NCBI RefSeq assembly: GCF_000495815.1
Contig: NZ_AWGE01000008.1
Location: 62,001 to 126,000 of the forward strand
Origin: Asticcacaulis sp. AC466
Lineage (GTDB): Bacteria > Pseudomonadota > Alphaproteobacteria > Caulobacterales > Caulobacteraceae
DNA length: 64,000 nt
Direction: 5' to 3'
Below are positions 34,289 to 43,962 of the stretch, piece by piece. The position numbers and the translations under genes were made by a program. Position 1 is the stretch's first letter. Each line of letters begins with the position of its first letter. A model generated the notes under the pieces. That model did not search any database. It was given only the letters and a program-made list of their open reading frames with translations, and was not told the origin of the DNA.

Positions 34289-37123
34289 TTAGGCCTTCTG
34301 GTCCTTGATCCAGACCTGGGACTGCAATCCGGTGAAATGCCGGCGCGGTCCCACTTCGGCCTGAGCGGCCTGAACCGTACCGGGGGCGTAATTGACATCA
34401 CCCGCGCCGATTTCCGCCGCCGCGCCGATCCGGTTCATGCGGGCGAAGTTCGGAATGGCCAGCAGGGTCGAGCCATCGGCCCATTTGCCGGTCAGGGCGA
34501 CCACGCCGCCCAACAGGTCGGGACGCCATTCGGCTTTGATCGGGGCGGCGCTCAGCGGTTGTTCGATGCTTTTCTGGTCCGCCAGTTCCACATTGTAGAC
34601 CAGAGGGCCATAGCCCAGGGCCACCTTGCCGCGATCGGCTTCGATCTTCGGATCCGCATGGATGCGTTGCGGCGCCATCGGCAGTTCCAGTTCGATGCGG
34701 TCGCCGGCTTTCCATTGACGGGTGACGACGGCGTAGCCCTTTTCGACCTTTGGCGTGATAACCTGTCCGTTCACCTTGAACACCTTGACGCCGCTGATTC
34801 TGGGTTCGGCGGTATAAAGCGCGCTGGTGGTACGGTCGGGAATGCGGACGTGGACGGTGAAGGTCTTGCTTTCCTTGGGGTTGACGGTGATCGATACCGT
34901 GCCACTCCACGGATAATCGGTCTTTTGCACCATTTCGACATCGGTGCCGGCGACCTTTTCGACCGTGATCTTGCTGCCTACGAACATGTTGACGTAAATC
35001 CCCGCCTTGTCCTTCACATAGGTCCAGGTCGGCAGCATCAGCAGGGTACGCGGGATATTGGCGACGCAGCACGGACAGACGTGCCACAGGGTGCGTTCGG
35101 TATTGATCAGCGGATTGGTGTAGCAGAAGCTCTTGCCGTCCAGGTCCACGCTGCCGAGCAGCGCATTGTACATCGTCTGCTCATATAGGTCGGCATATTT
35201 GGCATCGTGATAGGCCAGGTTGAGCTTGTACTGGAAGAAGATCAGGCCGCAACTGGAGCACGATTCGCAATAGGCAGTGTTGCGCAGGCTGTAGTCAGGG
35301 CCGAAGCCTTCCGAGGTTTCGCCGCTGCCGATGCCGCCGGTGACATAGTATTTGCGGTTGACCATATTGTCCCACAACGACATCACCGCGCTCTGGTAAT
35401 CGACATCCCCGGTTTCGGCGGCGATGTCGGCCATGCCGGAATAGAAGTAGACGGCGCGGACGGCGTGGCCGACGGCCTCATACTGCTTGATCGGCGGCAG
35501 GTGGCTCTGGTCGTATTCCTGGCCGCCGCGACGCGATTCCAGCAGGAACCGCGCCAGGCTGATATAGGCGTCGCCGCGGCCATGACCTTCTTCGTCATTG
35601 ACGAAACGGCCAAAGCGCACGAGCGCCTGTTCCATTTCCTGGTGGCCGTCGAACCATTCCTTTTTGCCCGGGCCGATATTGGCCACCCAGCAGTCGGCCA
35701 GCTTCTTGGCGGCGTTGTACAGGCGCAGATCCTGACCGTTGGTCAGGGTGTAGTGATTGATGGCCGATTCGATGAAGTATCCGGCGATATAGCCTTCATG
35801 ATCGGCGCGGTGTTCCGGCGACCAGCGTTCCGGCCACGCGCCCGGCGCAGCCAGTGTATGGGCCGTTTGCAGATAGCCGTCCGGTTCCTGGGCGGCGAGA
35901 ATGATCGGAATCCAGCGCTCTAGCGTAGCGCGCATCTTGTACTGGGCGGCTATCATCTCGGCATCGCCCTGCGGATCGACCATCAGGGCGATACACATGG
36001 CCTCGACCGACTCGACGACCCATGCGTTGGAGAAGACGTAGCCCTTATGCGGCGCGTGCGGTTCGCCGCGGTTAGCCTTTCCGGCCTCGATGAAATTATC
36101 GATGCCGCCATTGCCGATTTTCAGATCCGTGCGTTCGCAATAGTCGATGACGTGCGGAATCCAGTTGACGATCAGCGCCTTGGCACGGGCATTCCATAGC
36201 GGGCTGTCGATGCTGTAGCGCTTGGTGTAGACGACATCCAGCCGCTCGGCCGGCGGTCCCGCCTGGGCATGGACGCGCAGTGTCGAGGTCGAAACCTTGC
36301 CGCCGGACTTCGCCGCCAGTTCGACCTCATAGAGGCCGGGCGCCGAAAAGGTTGCCGTGGTGTCGGCCTGGGCGGCGTCGGCGAAGGTCACGGTGCCGGG
36401 GCCGGACACCTTGCGCCACAATACGCCCGCGTCGGCCGTCGGGGTCAGCCAGTCGGCCTTGCCCATCAGATAGGTCTTGCCGCCGAGGATGACGGTTCGG
36501 TCGATCCCAGCCGCTACAGCCGGGGCGAAGGCGGGAATGACGCCTTCACTCCATACACGCCATTCCAGTATGCCAGTCGACAGTGTGCCGTCGGAGACGA
36601 TTTCCAGACGCAGCTTGTCCGTCTTCACCGCAGTGAAGGTGACAGTATTAAAGGCATCCTTGGCCACACCGTAGCCGCTGGCGGCGGCCACCGGCACGAA
36701 GGCCTTGCCGTCCCAGTACAGCAGACGCCACGCCTTGGGCGCGCCCACGCCCTGGCCGTCGATCCACCAATAGACCTCGACCTTGTTCGTGGTGACCGGC
36801 TGGCTCCAGTCGTATTGCACCCACTGGGTGTCGGTCTTGGGCCAGTTGCCGTACATGCCCTTTTCGGCGTCGGCGGAATTGGCCGGCGTGTTGCCGTCGT
36901 TCAGGGCGGCGACCTTGGTGTCACCGGAATTATAGGAGGTCGACGGCGTCGCGACCTTGGCCAGGTTTACCGACGCGTCGGCGGCCATGGCCGCGCCCTG
37001 CCAGGCAGTAGCGGCGAAGGCGGCCGCGCCAAGACTACCCAAAAACCAGCGGCGATCGAGGCCGCAATCGCAAGACGCGCCCGTGTCATGGGTCGTGCAC
37101 TGAAACTTGGATAGTCTGGGCAT
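34289..37123 (-). CDS. GH127 beta-L-arabinofuranosidase with F5/8-type module (copy B)
   Basis: 944 residues from the ATG at 37123; GGAGG abuts an earlier ATG at 37129 but is 6 bases from this one, which suits it better. A twin-arginine signal DRRWFLGSLGAAAFAATAW is preceded by a Cys-rich stretch CTTHDTGASCDCG. Then come an F5/8 type C (discoidin-like) carbohydrate-binding module (about 52-195, with WVQYDWSQPVTTNKVEVYWW), an Ig/PKD-like module (about 205-290), and a GH127 catalytic domain with zinc-type cysteines CESCSSC near 620 and VCPCCVANI near 700, much like HypBA1 (which has ACC-type pair and CES). It should cleave beta-L-arabinofuranose from hydroxyproline-linked arabinosides. A GTATAC-like site is at 37206. 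The modules are absent from copies A and C. Confidence 0.87.
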   Translation of the reverse strand: MPRLSKFQCTTHDTGASCDCGLDRRWFLGSLGAAAFAATAWQGAAMAADASVNLAKVATPSTSYNSGDTKVAALNDGNTPANSADAEKGMYGNWPKTDTQWVQYDWSQPVTTNKVEVYWWIDGQGVGAPKAWRLLYWDGKAFVPVAAASGYGVAKDAFNTVTFTAVKTDKLRLEIVSDGTLSTGILEWRVWSEGVIPAFAPAVAAGIDRTVILGGKTYLMGKADWLTPTADAGVLWRKVSGPGTVTFADAAQADTTATFSAPGLYEVELAAKSGGKVSTSTLRVHAQAGPPAERLDVVYTKRYSIDSPLWNARAKALIVNWIPHVIDYCERTDLKIGNGGIDNFIEAGKANRGEPHAPHKGYVFSNAWVVESVEAMCIALMVDPQGDAEMIAAQYKMRATLERWIPIILAAQEPDGYLQTAHTLAAPGAWPERWSPEHRADHEGYIAGYFIESAINHYTLTNGQDLRLYNAAKKLADCWVANIGPGKKEWFDGHQEMEQALVRFGRFVNDEEGHGRGDAYISLARFLLESRRGGQEYDQSHLPPIKQYEAVGHAVRAVYFYSGMADIAAETGDVDYQSAVMSLWDNMVNRKYYVTGGIGSGETSEGFGPDYSLRNTAYCESCSSCGLIFFQYKLNLAYHDAKYADLYEQTMYNALLGSVDLDGKSFCYTNPLINTERTLWHVCPCCVANIPRTLLMLPTWTYVKDKAGIYVNMFVGSKITVEKVAGTDVEMVQKTDYPWSGTVSITVNPKESKTFTVHVRIPDRTTSALYTAEPRISGVKVFKVNGQVITPKVEKGYAVVTRQWKAGDRIELELPMAPQRIHADPKIEADRGKVALGYGPLVYNVELADQKSIEQPLSAAPIKAEWRPDLLGGVVALTGKWADGSTLLAIPNFARMNRIGAAAEIGAGDVNYAPGTVQAAQAEVGPRRHFTGLQSQVWIKDQKA

Positions 37124-37205
37124 TGGCATCCTCCGGGGAGTTTTTGTTATGGGCTTTGCGCCGTTAGGTCGGCATTCTGGACTAGGTGTGATAACGTATG
37201 GGATC

Positions 37206-37217
37206 GGTATGCTATAC
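37206..37217. promoter_or_regulatory. imperfect GTATAC-type site before GH127 copy B
   Basis: GGTATGCTATAC, a dyad around GC with GTAT and ATAC halves. It overlaps the region between copy B and the 3' end of copy C (stop at 37229) and is weaker than the other sites. Confidence 0.4.
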
Positions 37218-37228
37218 TCTATTTACCG

Positions 37229-39601
37229 TCAGGCGGGCGTTCCGGCAGGCGCGGCGGTGAACAACAGAACGCCGAACACCATGGCGGTGGAGCGGCCTTC
37301 GTGCGGCACCAGCTTGACGGTGACGGATGCCTTGCCCTGAGTCAGCGCCTCCGGCACAGGGTATTGCTCATCGAAGAATTCGCCGGGCTTGGGTGATTTA
37401 TGCGAGACGGTCGTAAGCTTCTGGCCGTCTATCAAAATGTCGAAATCGCATCTGTCATCACCCCAATAGCTAGCCTGCATGACCAACGGGCCAGGCTTGA
37501 CCTTCATGGTGAAGGACATGAAGCCGCCTGATCGCGCGTCGCGACCGTTGCGGCCACGATAGGTGCCGGGCCACGATACGTCCGATTCCAGGTTGTGATC
37601 GCGTTCGGCCTGCATTTCGCCCAGGTGCATGACATCGACCGAACGGGTGGCCAGGTCGCGCTGGCGGTCCTGGTCAGCCAGGAAGGCGGCTTCTTCGACC
37701 TTCCAGTCGGCTTCGTTGAAGGCCTTGAAATATACGGCGCTGCGGCGTTCCCACTGGCTATAGAAGGGCACGAACTGCAATTCTCCCGGCCGTCCGATCC
37801 CGACCGTCTTGTAATGGGCCTTTTCAGCGGCGACAGGCGTGAAGCCTGCCAGCAGGTCATTGCCGACAAGGGCCGGGTCGGTCGCCTTGTAATCGTCTTC
37901 GACTGAGCCGAGGTCGGCGGCGAGAACCAGCGGGCCGCGCAATATGGCGACCACGCCCGGATTGTCGCCGGTCGGTTCGACGCGCAGATCGAGCGGCAAC
38001 GAAAGGGCGATACGATCGCCGGCTTGCCATACCCGGTCGATGACGAGGTAGCCGCCGTCGCGCGTGGCCTCGATACGCTTACCGTTCAATGTCAGGGTCG
38101 CCGTCTTCGCCCAACCGGGGACGCGCAAGGCCACCTTGAAGCGAGAAGGGCGGCGCAGGCTGGTTAGGCTCAACCGCGCTTCGCCGTCGAAGGGGTAGCC
38201 GGTGTCGAGCCGCACGGCGGCGCCCTTGGCCGCCCATTTGGCGGTCGAGGGAATGTACAGGTTAACGAGCAGTGTGTCGGCCTTTTGCCAGTAGATCGAC
38301 TCGGCGTGCTTGGCGTGGCTTTCCATGCCCGAGCCGTGGCAACAGGTCCAGTTATCGACCGGATCGGAGAAGCCGCGCGCCGCGCCCGTGAACAGCGGTG
38401 TCATATAGCTGAACATGCCGGTCTTCGGGTTTTGCTGCGCTAGGATATGATTGAAGTGGGCGCGTTCGAAATAGTCGAAATAGCGCGCGTCGGGCGACCA
38501 GCGATACAGATCGCGCGTCAACTTCATCATGTTATAGGTGGCGCAATGTTCGCACGTCGCTTCGGTGATGTGCTTCGATATGGTGTCAGCCGCGAAGAAA
38601 TATTCCCGGTCACCATTGCCGCCGATGACATAGCTATGGTGTCCGGTGACACGTTCCCAGAAGAAATCGGAGGCGGTGCGATAATCCGCCTTGCCCGTGA
38701 TGTCGTAGAGCCGGGCCGCGCCCAACACCTTCGGGATATTGGTGTTGGAATGGATATTGGCCAGCTTGTCTTCGCGCGCCACCATCGGGTCCATGACGCG
38801 GTGGTGGTACAGACGCTCAGACAGCTTCAGCCAGCGCGGGTCCTGGGTGCGCTGGTACAGTTCGGCAAAACTATCCTCAATGCCGCCATGTTCGCAATCG
38901 AGCACCGTCTGGACCTGTTGGTCGCTGAGCGCCGCAAAGACCTTGTCAATATAGACGCTGAGCCCGACGGCCACGGGAATGGCCTTGTCATAGCCGCACA
39001 GGGACTGGGCATCGAACAGGCCGCTATAGAGCTTGTGCCAGTTGTAGAAGGGCACCCAGCAGCCGTTCAGATCGAAGCCGGCGGACCGAATATCGCCCGA
39101 CATGATCTCCGGGAAGATTTCCTTGCCGTCAACGACCGTGCCGTCCTTGCGCTTACGCAGGAAGCCGGCGACATAGCCGTCACCCTGGGCGCCCTGAATC
39201 AGGGCCAGTTCATCGATGACGTAACCGGCGCGTTGCTTCAGCACCGGATTGCCGGTTTGCGCATACATCAGTGAGATCGCCGACATATAGTGCCCAAGAC
39301 TGTGGCCGGCGATGGTGTCCTGTTCCCAGCCGCCATAGGCCTCGGCCTTGGGCTTAAGACCGGCGCCCTTGCGGAAATTGTGCAGGAACCGGTCCGGTTC
39401 GAGCGTCAGCAGATAGGTCTCATTGACATCCAGCGCCGTCTTGAACGGTGAGGGCAACAGGCGGACATCGCTAAGCGGCAAGGCGCTGACCGAAGCGGCA
39501 GGTGTCTGGCTGAAGGCGGCCGAGGCCGATACCGCGCTCAGGCCGGTGAGGGCAGCGCTGGCGTACAGGAACTGGCGGCGGGTGTGCACGGACAAGGACA
39601 T
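37229..39601 (-). CDS. beta-L-arabinofuranosidase, GH127/GH146 type (copy C)
   Basis: 790 residues from the ATG at 39601 (GGAG seven bases upstream). A twin-arginine signal HTRRQFLYASAALTGLSA precedes the catalytic domain, which has CEHC near residue 350 and the Cys-Cys pair DNWTCCHGSGMESHAKH near 419, as in GH146/GH127 enzymes that use a zinc-held cysteine as nucleophile. A C-terminal jelly roll (about 680-790) ends with VFGVLLFTAAP, close to copy A (VFGVKLFTA). Copies A and C are paralogues along the whole length. The GTATAC operator at 39624 lies 23 bases upstream of the start codon. Function: release of beta-L-arabinofuranose in the periplasm. Confidence 0.88.
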   Translation of the reverse strand: MSLSVHTRRQFLYASAALTGLSAVSASAAFSQTPAASVSALPLSDVRLLPSPFKTALDVNETYLLTLEPDRFLHNFRKGAGLKPKAEAYGGWEQDTIAGHSLGHYMSAISLMYAQTGNPVLKQRAGYVIDELALIQGAQGDGYVAGFLRKRKDGTVVDGKEIFPEIMSGDIRSAGFDLNGCWVPFYNWHKLYSGLFDAQSLCGYDKAIPVAVGLSVYIDKVFAALSDQQVQTVLDCEHGGIEDSFAELYQRTQDPRWLKLSERLYHHRVMDPMVAREDKLANIHSNTNIPKVLGAARLYDITGKADYRTASDFFWERVTGHHSYVIGGNGDREYFFAADTISKHITEATCEHCATYNMMKLTRDLYRWSPDARYFDYFERAHFNHILAQQNPKTGMFSYMTPLFTGAARGFSDPVDNWTCCHGSGMESHAKHAESIYWQKADTLLVNLYIPSTAKWAAKGAAVRLDTGYPFDGEARLSLTSLRRPSRFKVALRVPGWAKTATLTLNGKRIEATRDGGYLVIDRVWQAGDRIALSLPLDLRVEPTGDNPGVVAILRGPLVLAADLGSVEDDYKATDPALVGNDLLAGFTPVAAEKAHYKTVGIGRPGELQFVPFYSQWERRSAVYFKAFNEADWKVEEAAFLADQDRQRDLATRSVDVMHLGEMQAERDHNLESDVSWPGTYRGRNGRDARSGGFMSFTMKVKPGPLVMQASYWGDDRCDFDILIDGQKLTTVSHKSPKPGEFFDEQYPVPEALTQGKASVTVKLVPHEGRSTAMVFGVLLFTAAPAGTPA

Positions 39602-39623
39602 AAGGGGCTCCATGTTGTCGGAC

Positions 39624-39643
39624 AATTTGGTATACAATATACG
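39624..39643. promoter_or_regulatory. GTATAC operator before GH127-type copy C
   Basis: AATTTGGTATACAATATACG, core at 39630-39635. The TTGTATACCAAAT read on the minus strand is close to the TGGTATACCA-type sites bound by GntR/FCD regulators such as UxuR. Confidence 0.65.
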
Positions 39644-39921
39644 CGAAACTGGCAAGGCGGAAGTCGGAGAATCCCGAAAGCCAGTCCAAATTTCGCCGTT
39701 ATTTGACTGTTTTGAGCCTTATTTTTATTGCAAATGCCAACCATAGAAATGGAAGAATTGCAGGTCTAGGAGCGAGAAGTTTTTTATATTGTTGTAATAT
39801 TTAAGAAAAATCTTGTCCTTTGTCATCGCTTCGTTACGCGGGTGGCCGCGAGATACGAGCAAAAATGTTTCACATGAGTAACATTTAATTGTCTTGTTAT
39901 TGAGATCGGTTTCGTAATGTT

Positions 39922-39941
39922 GTATATCGTATAAAATATTT
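39922..39941 (+). promoter_or_regulatory. GTATAA-type operator before TonB receptor 2
   Basis: GTATATCGTATAAAATATTT, repeated base for base at 45542-45561. It differs from the GTATAC consensus mainly at the last core base. It lies 59 bases before the receptor start. Confidence 0.65.
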
Positions 39942-40000
39942 TGCCGATATGTGAATTCGTGCCTTCTTGCGGCGTCAAATTACCGAACCAAGGAACAAAG

Positions 40001-42850
40001 ATGGTTAAATCTACGAAGAGTAAGAGCTTGCTTTACGCCGCGACCGGCCTGGTCGTCGCCATGATATGCGCGCCTGCGCTGGCACAGGAAACCACACCGG
40101 TCACGACCACGACAGAAGCGACGCCCGACAGCGACGTTGAAGCTGTCGTTATCGTAAAAGGCTTGCGCAAAAGCATGAAGACGGCGGTGGACCGCAAGCG
40201 TCGCTCCGCGCAGATTGTTGATTCGGTTGACGCTGAAGATGCTGGAAAGTTGCCGGATAACAATGTCAACGAAGCCATTGCCCGGATTACCGGTGTTCAG
40301 ATCGAACGTGAGCGCGGCGAGGGCACTGGCCTGAAAATCCGCGGCATGGAAGATGTCCAGACGACCCTGAACGGATCTCCGAACAATACCGGCGTCGGCC
40401 GTAGCGCTTCGCTAAATGATATTCCGGCAGAACTGCTTAAATCGGTGCAGATTTATAAAAATCGCACGGCGGATCAAGTCGAAGGTGGCATTGCCGGTAC
40501 AGTCAATGTCGATTTGCGGCGGCCTATGGACTTGCCTAAAGGGTGGACGTTGGCGGGCAGTGTCCGCAATGTGTACGCCAATGTTGGGAAAACAGAGAGC
40601 CCGTACGCCAGTGCGCTGATCGCCAAGCGTTTTGACACGCCGATCGGTGAAATGGGTTTCCTGGTCAACCTGTCGCATCAAGAAAATAATTATAATGAGC
40701 AATGGGTTATTTCCGAAACACCGGCCTATTTTTGGGGTACCCAGCAGGCCAGTTTGCCGGCCGCTCAGCAAAACACGACGGTTGCGCCTTATAAGGTTCA
40801 GAACGGCATTCAGCGCGGTACAGTTAAGCGCAACGCCTACAATCTGGCCTACCAGTGGCGCGTGAACGAAGATCTCGATTTGCTCGTCGAGGCTATCGGC
40901 TTCGATGCCGATGAAAACCGCGCGGTCGATTTCCTGGAGGCCAGCCCAAAGGAAGGTCCCGGCGTCTTGACCGATGTTGTCTACATGGCTGACGGTAAGA
41001 CCGTAAAGTCTATGACGTTGAAGGATATCAATCCGTCTGATGGCAACATGCTGGCGGCAGGCCCGTTCGCCCGTGACGATGTCTACACCACGCGTAACAG
41101 CCGCATTAATGCCGAAGCGCATTGGCATAAAGACCGTTGGACGGTGAACGCAAGCATTTCGAAGGACAAGAATCGCTTCGACGACAGCTGGTACCAACAG
41201 ATTATCCGTCTCAACGGGTTGGCTGCCGTTAATTTCGATTTCGCCTCCGACAAGATGAAGGAGACGGGGCCATATGTTGAATTTCTGGACGTTAACGGTA
41301 AGTCGATCGACCTGACCGATGTAAATAACTACAACATGCGTCAGATTGAGAACGGCAAGGGCTTCGAAACCAGCGAGGAGACCGCCTATGCGTTCGACGC
41401 GACCTATCGGGTTAGCGACGATAAACTGATCCGTAGCGTACAATTCGGGGCGCGAAAAACGGCCCGCGACGTAGAGCGTCTTTATGGTTATCGTTATGCC
41501 GGCTTTATTGATGCTAAGGCGATCAAGCTGGCGAATTTTCCAGGCGGCAATAATCTGGATACAGTTTACGCCAATGTTCCGGGCTATCAGTCCGCTCAAT
41601 GGTACCGTTTGTCACTCGATAGCTATCTGGAAAATTTCGATACTATTCGCGGCCTGGCTTCTAACCCTGCGACCTTGTCTTATGGCGGCGGTGGCGCATG
41701 GGATCCTGCCGCTCAGGCGGAGGTTCCGGCTACCCAGCAGTGGTCAACGCGCGATGTCCAAACTGAGCGGATGATGGGTACGTTCACGTCTAATGAAAAT
41801 ACTGCGGCGGTGTATGCCCAGCTTTTCTACGGCTTCGATGTCGGCGGCCTACCCTTTGACGGCGTTATTGGCGGGCGATCGGTTCATACCTGGGGAGCAA
41901 GCTTCTCGGTCGATCGTCAGGTCGATATTACGGACCCCGATAATGACCCCTCGACCAACAACAACGTAACGACGGTCCGGATGGTGCCGCGGACGACGGA
42001 ACTTGACTACGAGGACTTCCTGCCAAGCGCGCACATCGTCGCTCACTTCACGCCGAAAATGCAATTGCGCATGGCCTATTCGAAGAATGTTCAACGTCCA
42101 AACTTCGCGCAGGCAACCTCCTTCACCTTCTTGAACACGCCGGTTATCTATCCCAATCAGTCGACCCAACCTAAGGGGTCGGGCTGGGGGGGTAATGCCG
42201 AGCTGAAGGCCAATCGCGAAGATAACTATGATGCCTCGCTGGAATATTATTTTGGCCGCGGCGGCGTGGTGTCTTTCGCCGCTTACCTTAAAAAGCCTGA
42301 CGGCTTTATCTATGACGCGCCAGCCGATGAAGTGATCGACGGCATCACCTACAACATCTGGCGTCCGCGAAATGCGAGTGCCGGTACGTTCCAGGGCTAC
42401 GAATTCAATGCCCAAGGCTTCTTTGACTTCCTGCCTGGCAAATGGGCCAATTTTGGTGGCCAGTTCAATTACTCGTACAACCAGGTCGCTAAAATTGATT
42501 ACAACGGTGCTGACAGCAATGCGCTTGGTAGTTCAAAATATACGTACAATCTTATACTTTACTATGATACGCCGACATTGAGTGCGCGCGTGGCATACAA
42601 CTATCGAGACCGGTTCCGTACGGGCATTTTTGAGCAGCAATATGCTCAATACTCCCCATATATCGAAGCGACCTCGCGTTTAGACGCAGCGATTAACTGG
42701 ACGCCGATACGCCGGCTTACGCTAAGTCTTGAAGGCACCAACCTGCTTGAGAACAACACCAAGCTGTCATGGGGCAATGAACGTTTGTTGCCGCAAGGCA
42801 TTCGTGTTCAGGCACGTACCGTTCAGCTCAGTGCCCGCTTCCGCTACTAA
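40001..42850 (+). CDS. TonB-dependent receptor 2
   Basis: 949 residues from the ATG at 40001 (AAGGA upstream). Signal peptide MVKSTKSKSLLYAATGLVVA...ALAQ, TonB-box-like EAVVIVKG, plug domain with DAEDAGKLPDNNVNEAIARITGV-type text and GMEDVQTTLNG, then a barrel ending in a terminal Tyr (ARFRY). This plug type (KLPDNNVNEAIARITGVQI) is typical of large carbohydrate-linked receptors in Caulobacter and Xanthomonas. A strong terminator follows, then convergent cupin and halogenase genes. It probably imports the oligosaccharide or glycopeptide handled by the neighbouring enzymes. Confidence 0.93.
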   Translation: MVKSTKSKSLLYAATGLVVAMICAPALAQETTPVTTTTEATPDSDVEAVVIVKGLRKSMKTAVDRKRRSAQIVDSVDAEDAGKLPDNNVNEAIARITGVQIERERGEGTGLKIRGMEDVQTTLNGSPNNTGVGRSASLNDIPAELLKSVQIYKNRTADQVEGGIAGTVNVDLRRPMDLPKGWTLAGSVRNVYANVGKTESPYASALIAKRFDTPIGEMGFLVNLSHQENNYNEQWVISETPAYFWGTQQASLPAAQQNTTVAPYKVQNGIQRGTVKRNAYNLAYQWRVNEDLDLLVEAIGFDADENRAVDFLEASPKEGPGVLTDVVYMADGKTVKSMTLKDINPSDGNMLAAGPFARDDVYTTRNSRINAEAHWHKDRWTVNASISKDKNRFDDSWYQQIIRLNGLAAVNFDFASDKMKETGPYVEFLDVNGKSIDLTDVNNYNMRQIENGKGFETSEETAYAFDATYRVSDDKLIRSVQFGARKTARDVERLYGYRYAGFIDAKAIKLANFPGGNNLDTVYANVPGYQSAQWYRLSLDSYLENFDTIRGLASNPATLSYGGGGAWDPAAQAEVPATQQWSTRDVQTERMMGTFTSNENTAAVYAQLFYGFDVGGLPFDGVIGGRSVHTWGASFSVDRQVDITDPDNDPSTNNNVTTVRMVPRTTELDYEDFLPSAHIVAHFTPKMQLRMAYSKNVQRPNFAQATSFTFLNTPVIYPNQSTQPKGSGWGGNAELKANREDNYDASLEYYFGRGGVVSFAAYLKKPDGFIYDAPADEVIDGITYNIWRPRNASAGTFQGYEFNAQGFFDFLPGKWANFGGQFNYSYNQVAKIDYNGADSNALGSSKYTYNLILYYDTPTLSARVAYNYRDRFRTGIFEQQYAQYSPYIEATSRLDAAINWTPIRRLTLSLEGTNLLENNTKLSWGNERLLPQGIRVQARTVQLSARFRY

Positions 42851-42871
42851 ATTCTGTACGCTATGAATACT

Positions 42872-42906
42872 TAAAGCCCCGTGCCATCTTGGCATGGGGC
42901 TTTTTT
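42872..42906 (+). terminator. intrinsic terminator after TonB receptor 2
   Basis: AAGCCCC and TGCCA pair with TGGCA and GGGGCTT across a short loop, then six T (42901-42906). The convergent cupin gene stops at 42946. Confidence 0.85.
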
Positions 42907-42945
42907 CGCATAAACCGAAAATTTTGGGAATGGCGGGCGACTTGT

Positions 42946-43959
42946 CTACTCATTTCGGCGTCCAAATATGCGTGCAAAGCGCGCCATATCCTGCCGGCTC
43001 ATATTCCGGCGAAAGGGACTAGATATCTGGCCGGGCAGATGCGCGACCGGATCGCCCAGGGTCTCAAATACGAAGTAATCGAGTAGGGCGCGCCAGGCTT
43101 CGCGCTGAGTAGGTGGCATGTCTTTGAAAGCCAGCGCCGCCAGGATCAACGCATCCACCGGGTCGGGCGAATCGTCGCGCGCGGGGTCCCACCAGTAATT
43201 GATGAGCATGTTGAGTGGCCCGATTGTTTGAACATGATGCCACCACAAAGGGGGAATGAACAGGCCATCGCCGGGTTCTAGGCGGGCCACTACAGCCTTG
43301 CCAATCGCTTCCTTCAGTCGGGGAAAATGTTCGAAGTCCGGCTCTTCCAATGAGGCCATACTTACGGGAACGCCGGCGGGCGTCATGTCAAGCGGACCAG
43401 GATAAAGATTGCCCGTCTGGTCAGGTGCGAACAGGGTGAATGTCTTCTCGCCGGCTATATGCACGGCGATGTTTGCCATGTAGTCAAAATGCGTCTGGGT
43501 ACGTAGGGTGTTGCCCAGCCAAATCCTCGGGCGAACCGATACATCCAGTAACGGCATGTCCAGATCGGCGGCCATATCCGGAACCAGATGGTCAACAGAT
43601 TGCGCCTGCATGTAGACAGCTTCGACTTCACCCTTGTCTGCCACCGACAAGCACCAACCGACGAGTGCGCGCAGCGCCCGCTTGTGAGTCTGATAATTAA
43701 CGCCTGTCAGCCTGTCATTATAGAAAAATCGGCCTTTGAGCTCCTTTTCCGCAAAGGCTACATCCACCATGCGGCCAGAATCGTATTGGAGCAGGTAATC
43801 GCCCAGCGCGCGAGGCGAAACACGTGCCGCTTTCACCGCCGGCCAATCAACGGCAATGCCTTTAAGAATGACGGGAACGCCGGCCGGTTCGACTTCGCTT
43901 TCGAAGGTTTGCCGGTCGATATTCTCAACTGTGCGCACTTCGGGACGTGTCAAGGACAT
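42946..43959 (-). CDS. cupin-like (JmjC-type) protein, halogenase partner
   Basis: 337 residues. Same fold as 27467-28465: HFD in RTQTHFDYMANIAV near residue 165 and His in IPPLWWHHVQTI near 245 give the iron site; FTLFAPDQTGNLYPGPLD and NMLINYWWDPARDDSP are conserved. The first bases follow the halogenase stop by 3 bases, so the two are co-transcribed and probably act on a common target or are delivered together. Predicted to be an Fe(II)/2-oxoglutarate-dependent hydroxylase; target unknown. Its pairing with a flavin halogenase next to a TonB receptor is a known type of arrangement in this group, of uncertain purpose. Confidence 0.82.
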   Translation of the reverse strand: MSLTRPEVRTVENIDRQTFESEVEPAGVPVILKGIAVDWPAVKAARVSPRALGDYLLQYDSGRMVDVAFAEKELKGRFFYNDRLTGVNYQTHKRALRALVGWCLSVADKGEVEAVYMQAQSVDHLVPDMAADLDMPLLDVSVRPRIWLGNTLRTQTHFDYMANIAVHIAGEKTFTLFAPDQTGNLYPGPLDMTPAGVPVSMASLEEPDFEHFPRLKEAIGKAVVARLEPGDGLFIPPLWWHHVQTIGPLNMLINYWWDPARDDSPDPVDALILAALAFKDMPPTQREAWRALLDYFVFETLGDPVAHLPGQISSPFRRNMSRQDMARFARIFGRRNE

Positions 43960-43962
43960 GAT

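Larger units (their letters stand above)
39602..40000. promoter_or_regulatory. 399-base AT-rich divergent regulatory gap
   Basis: The gap separates the GH127-type copy C (minus) from TonB receptor 2 (plus). It holds the GTATAC operator at 39624-39643 near the glycosidase and the GTATAA operator at 39922-39941 near the receptor, plus a small ATATT-GTTGT-AATAT dyad at 39786-39800. No ORF with a ribosome site was seen. Confidence 0.5.
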
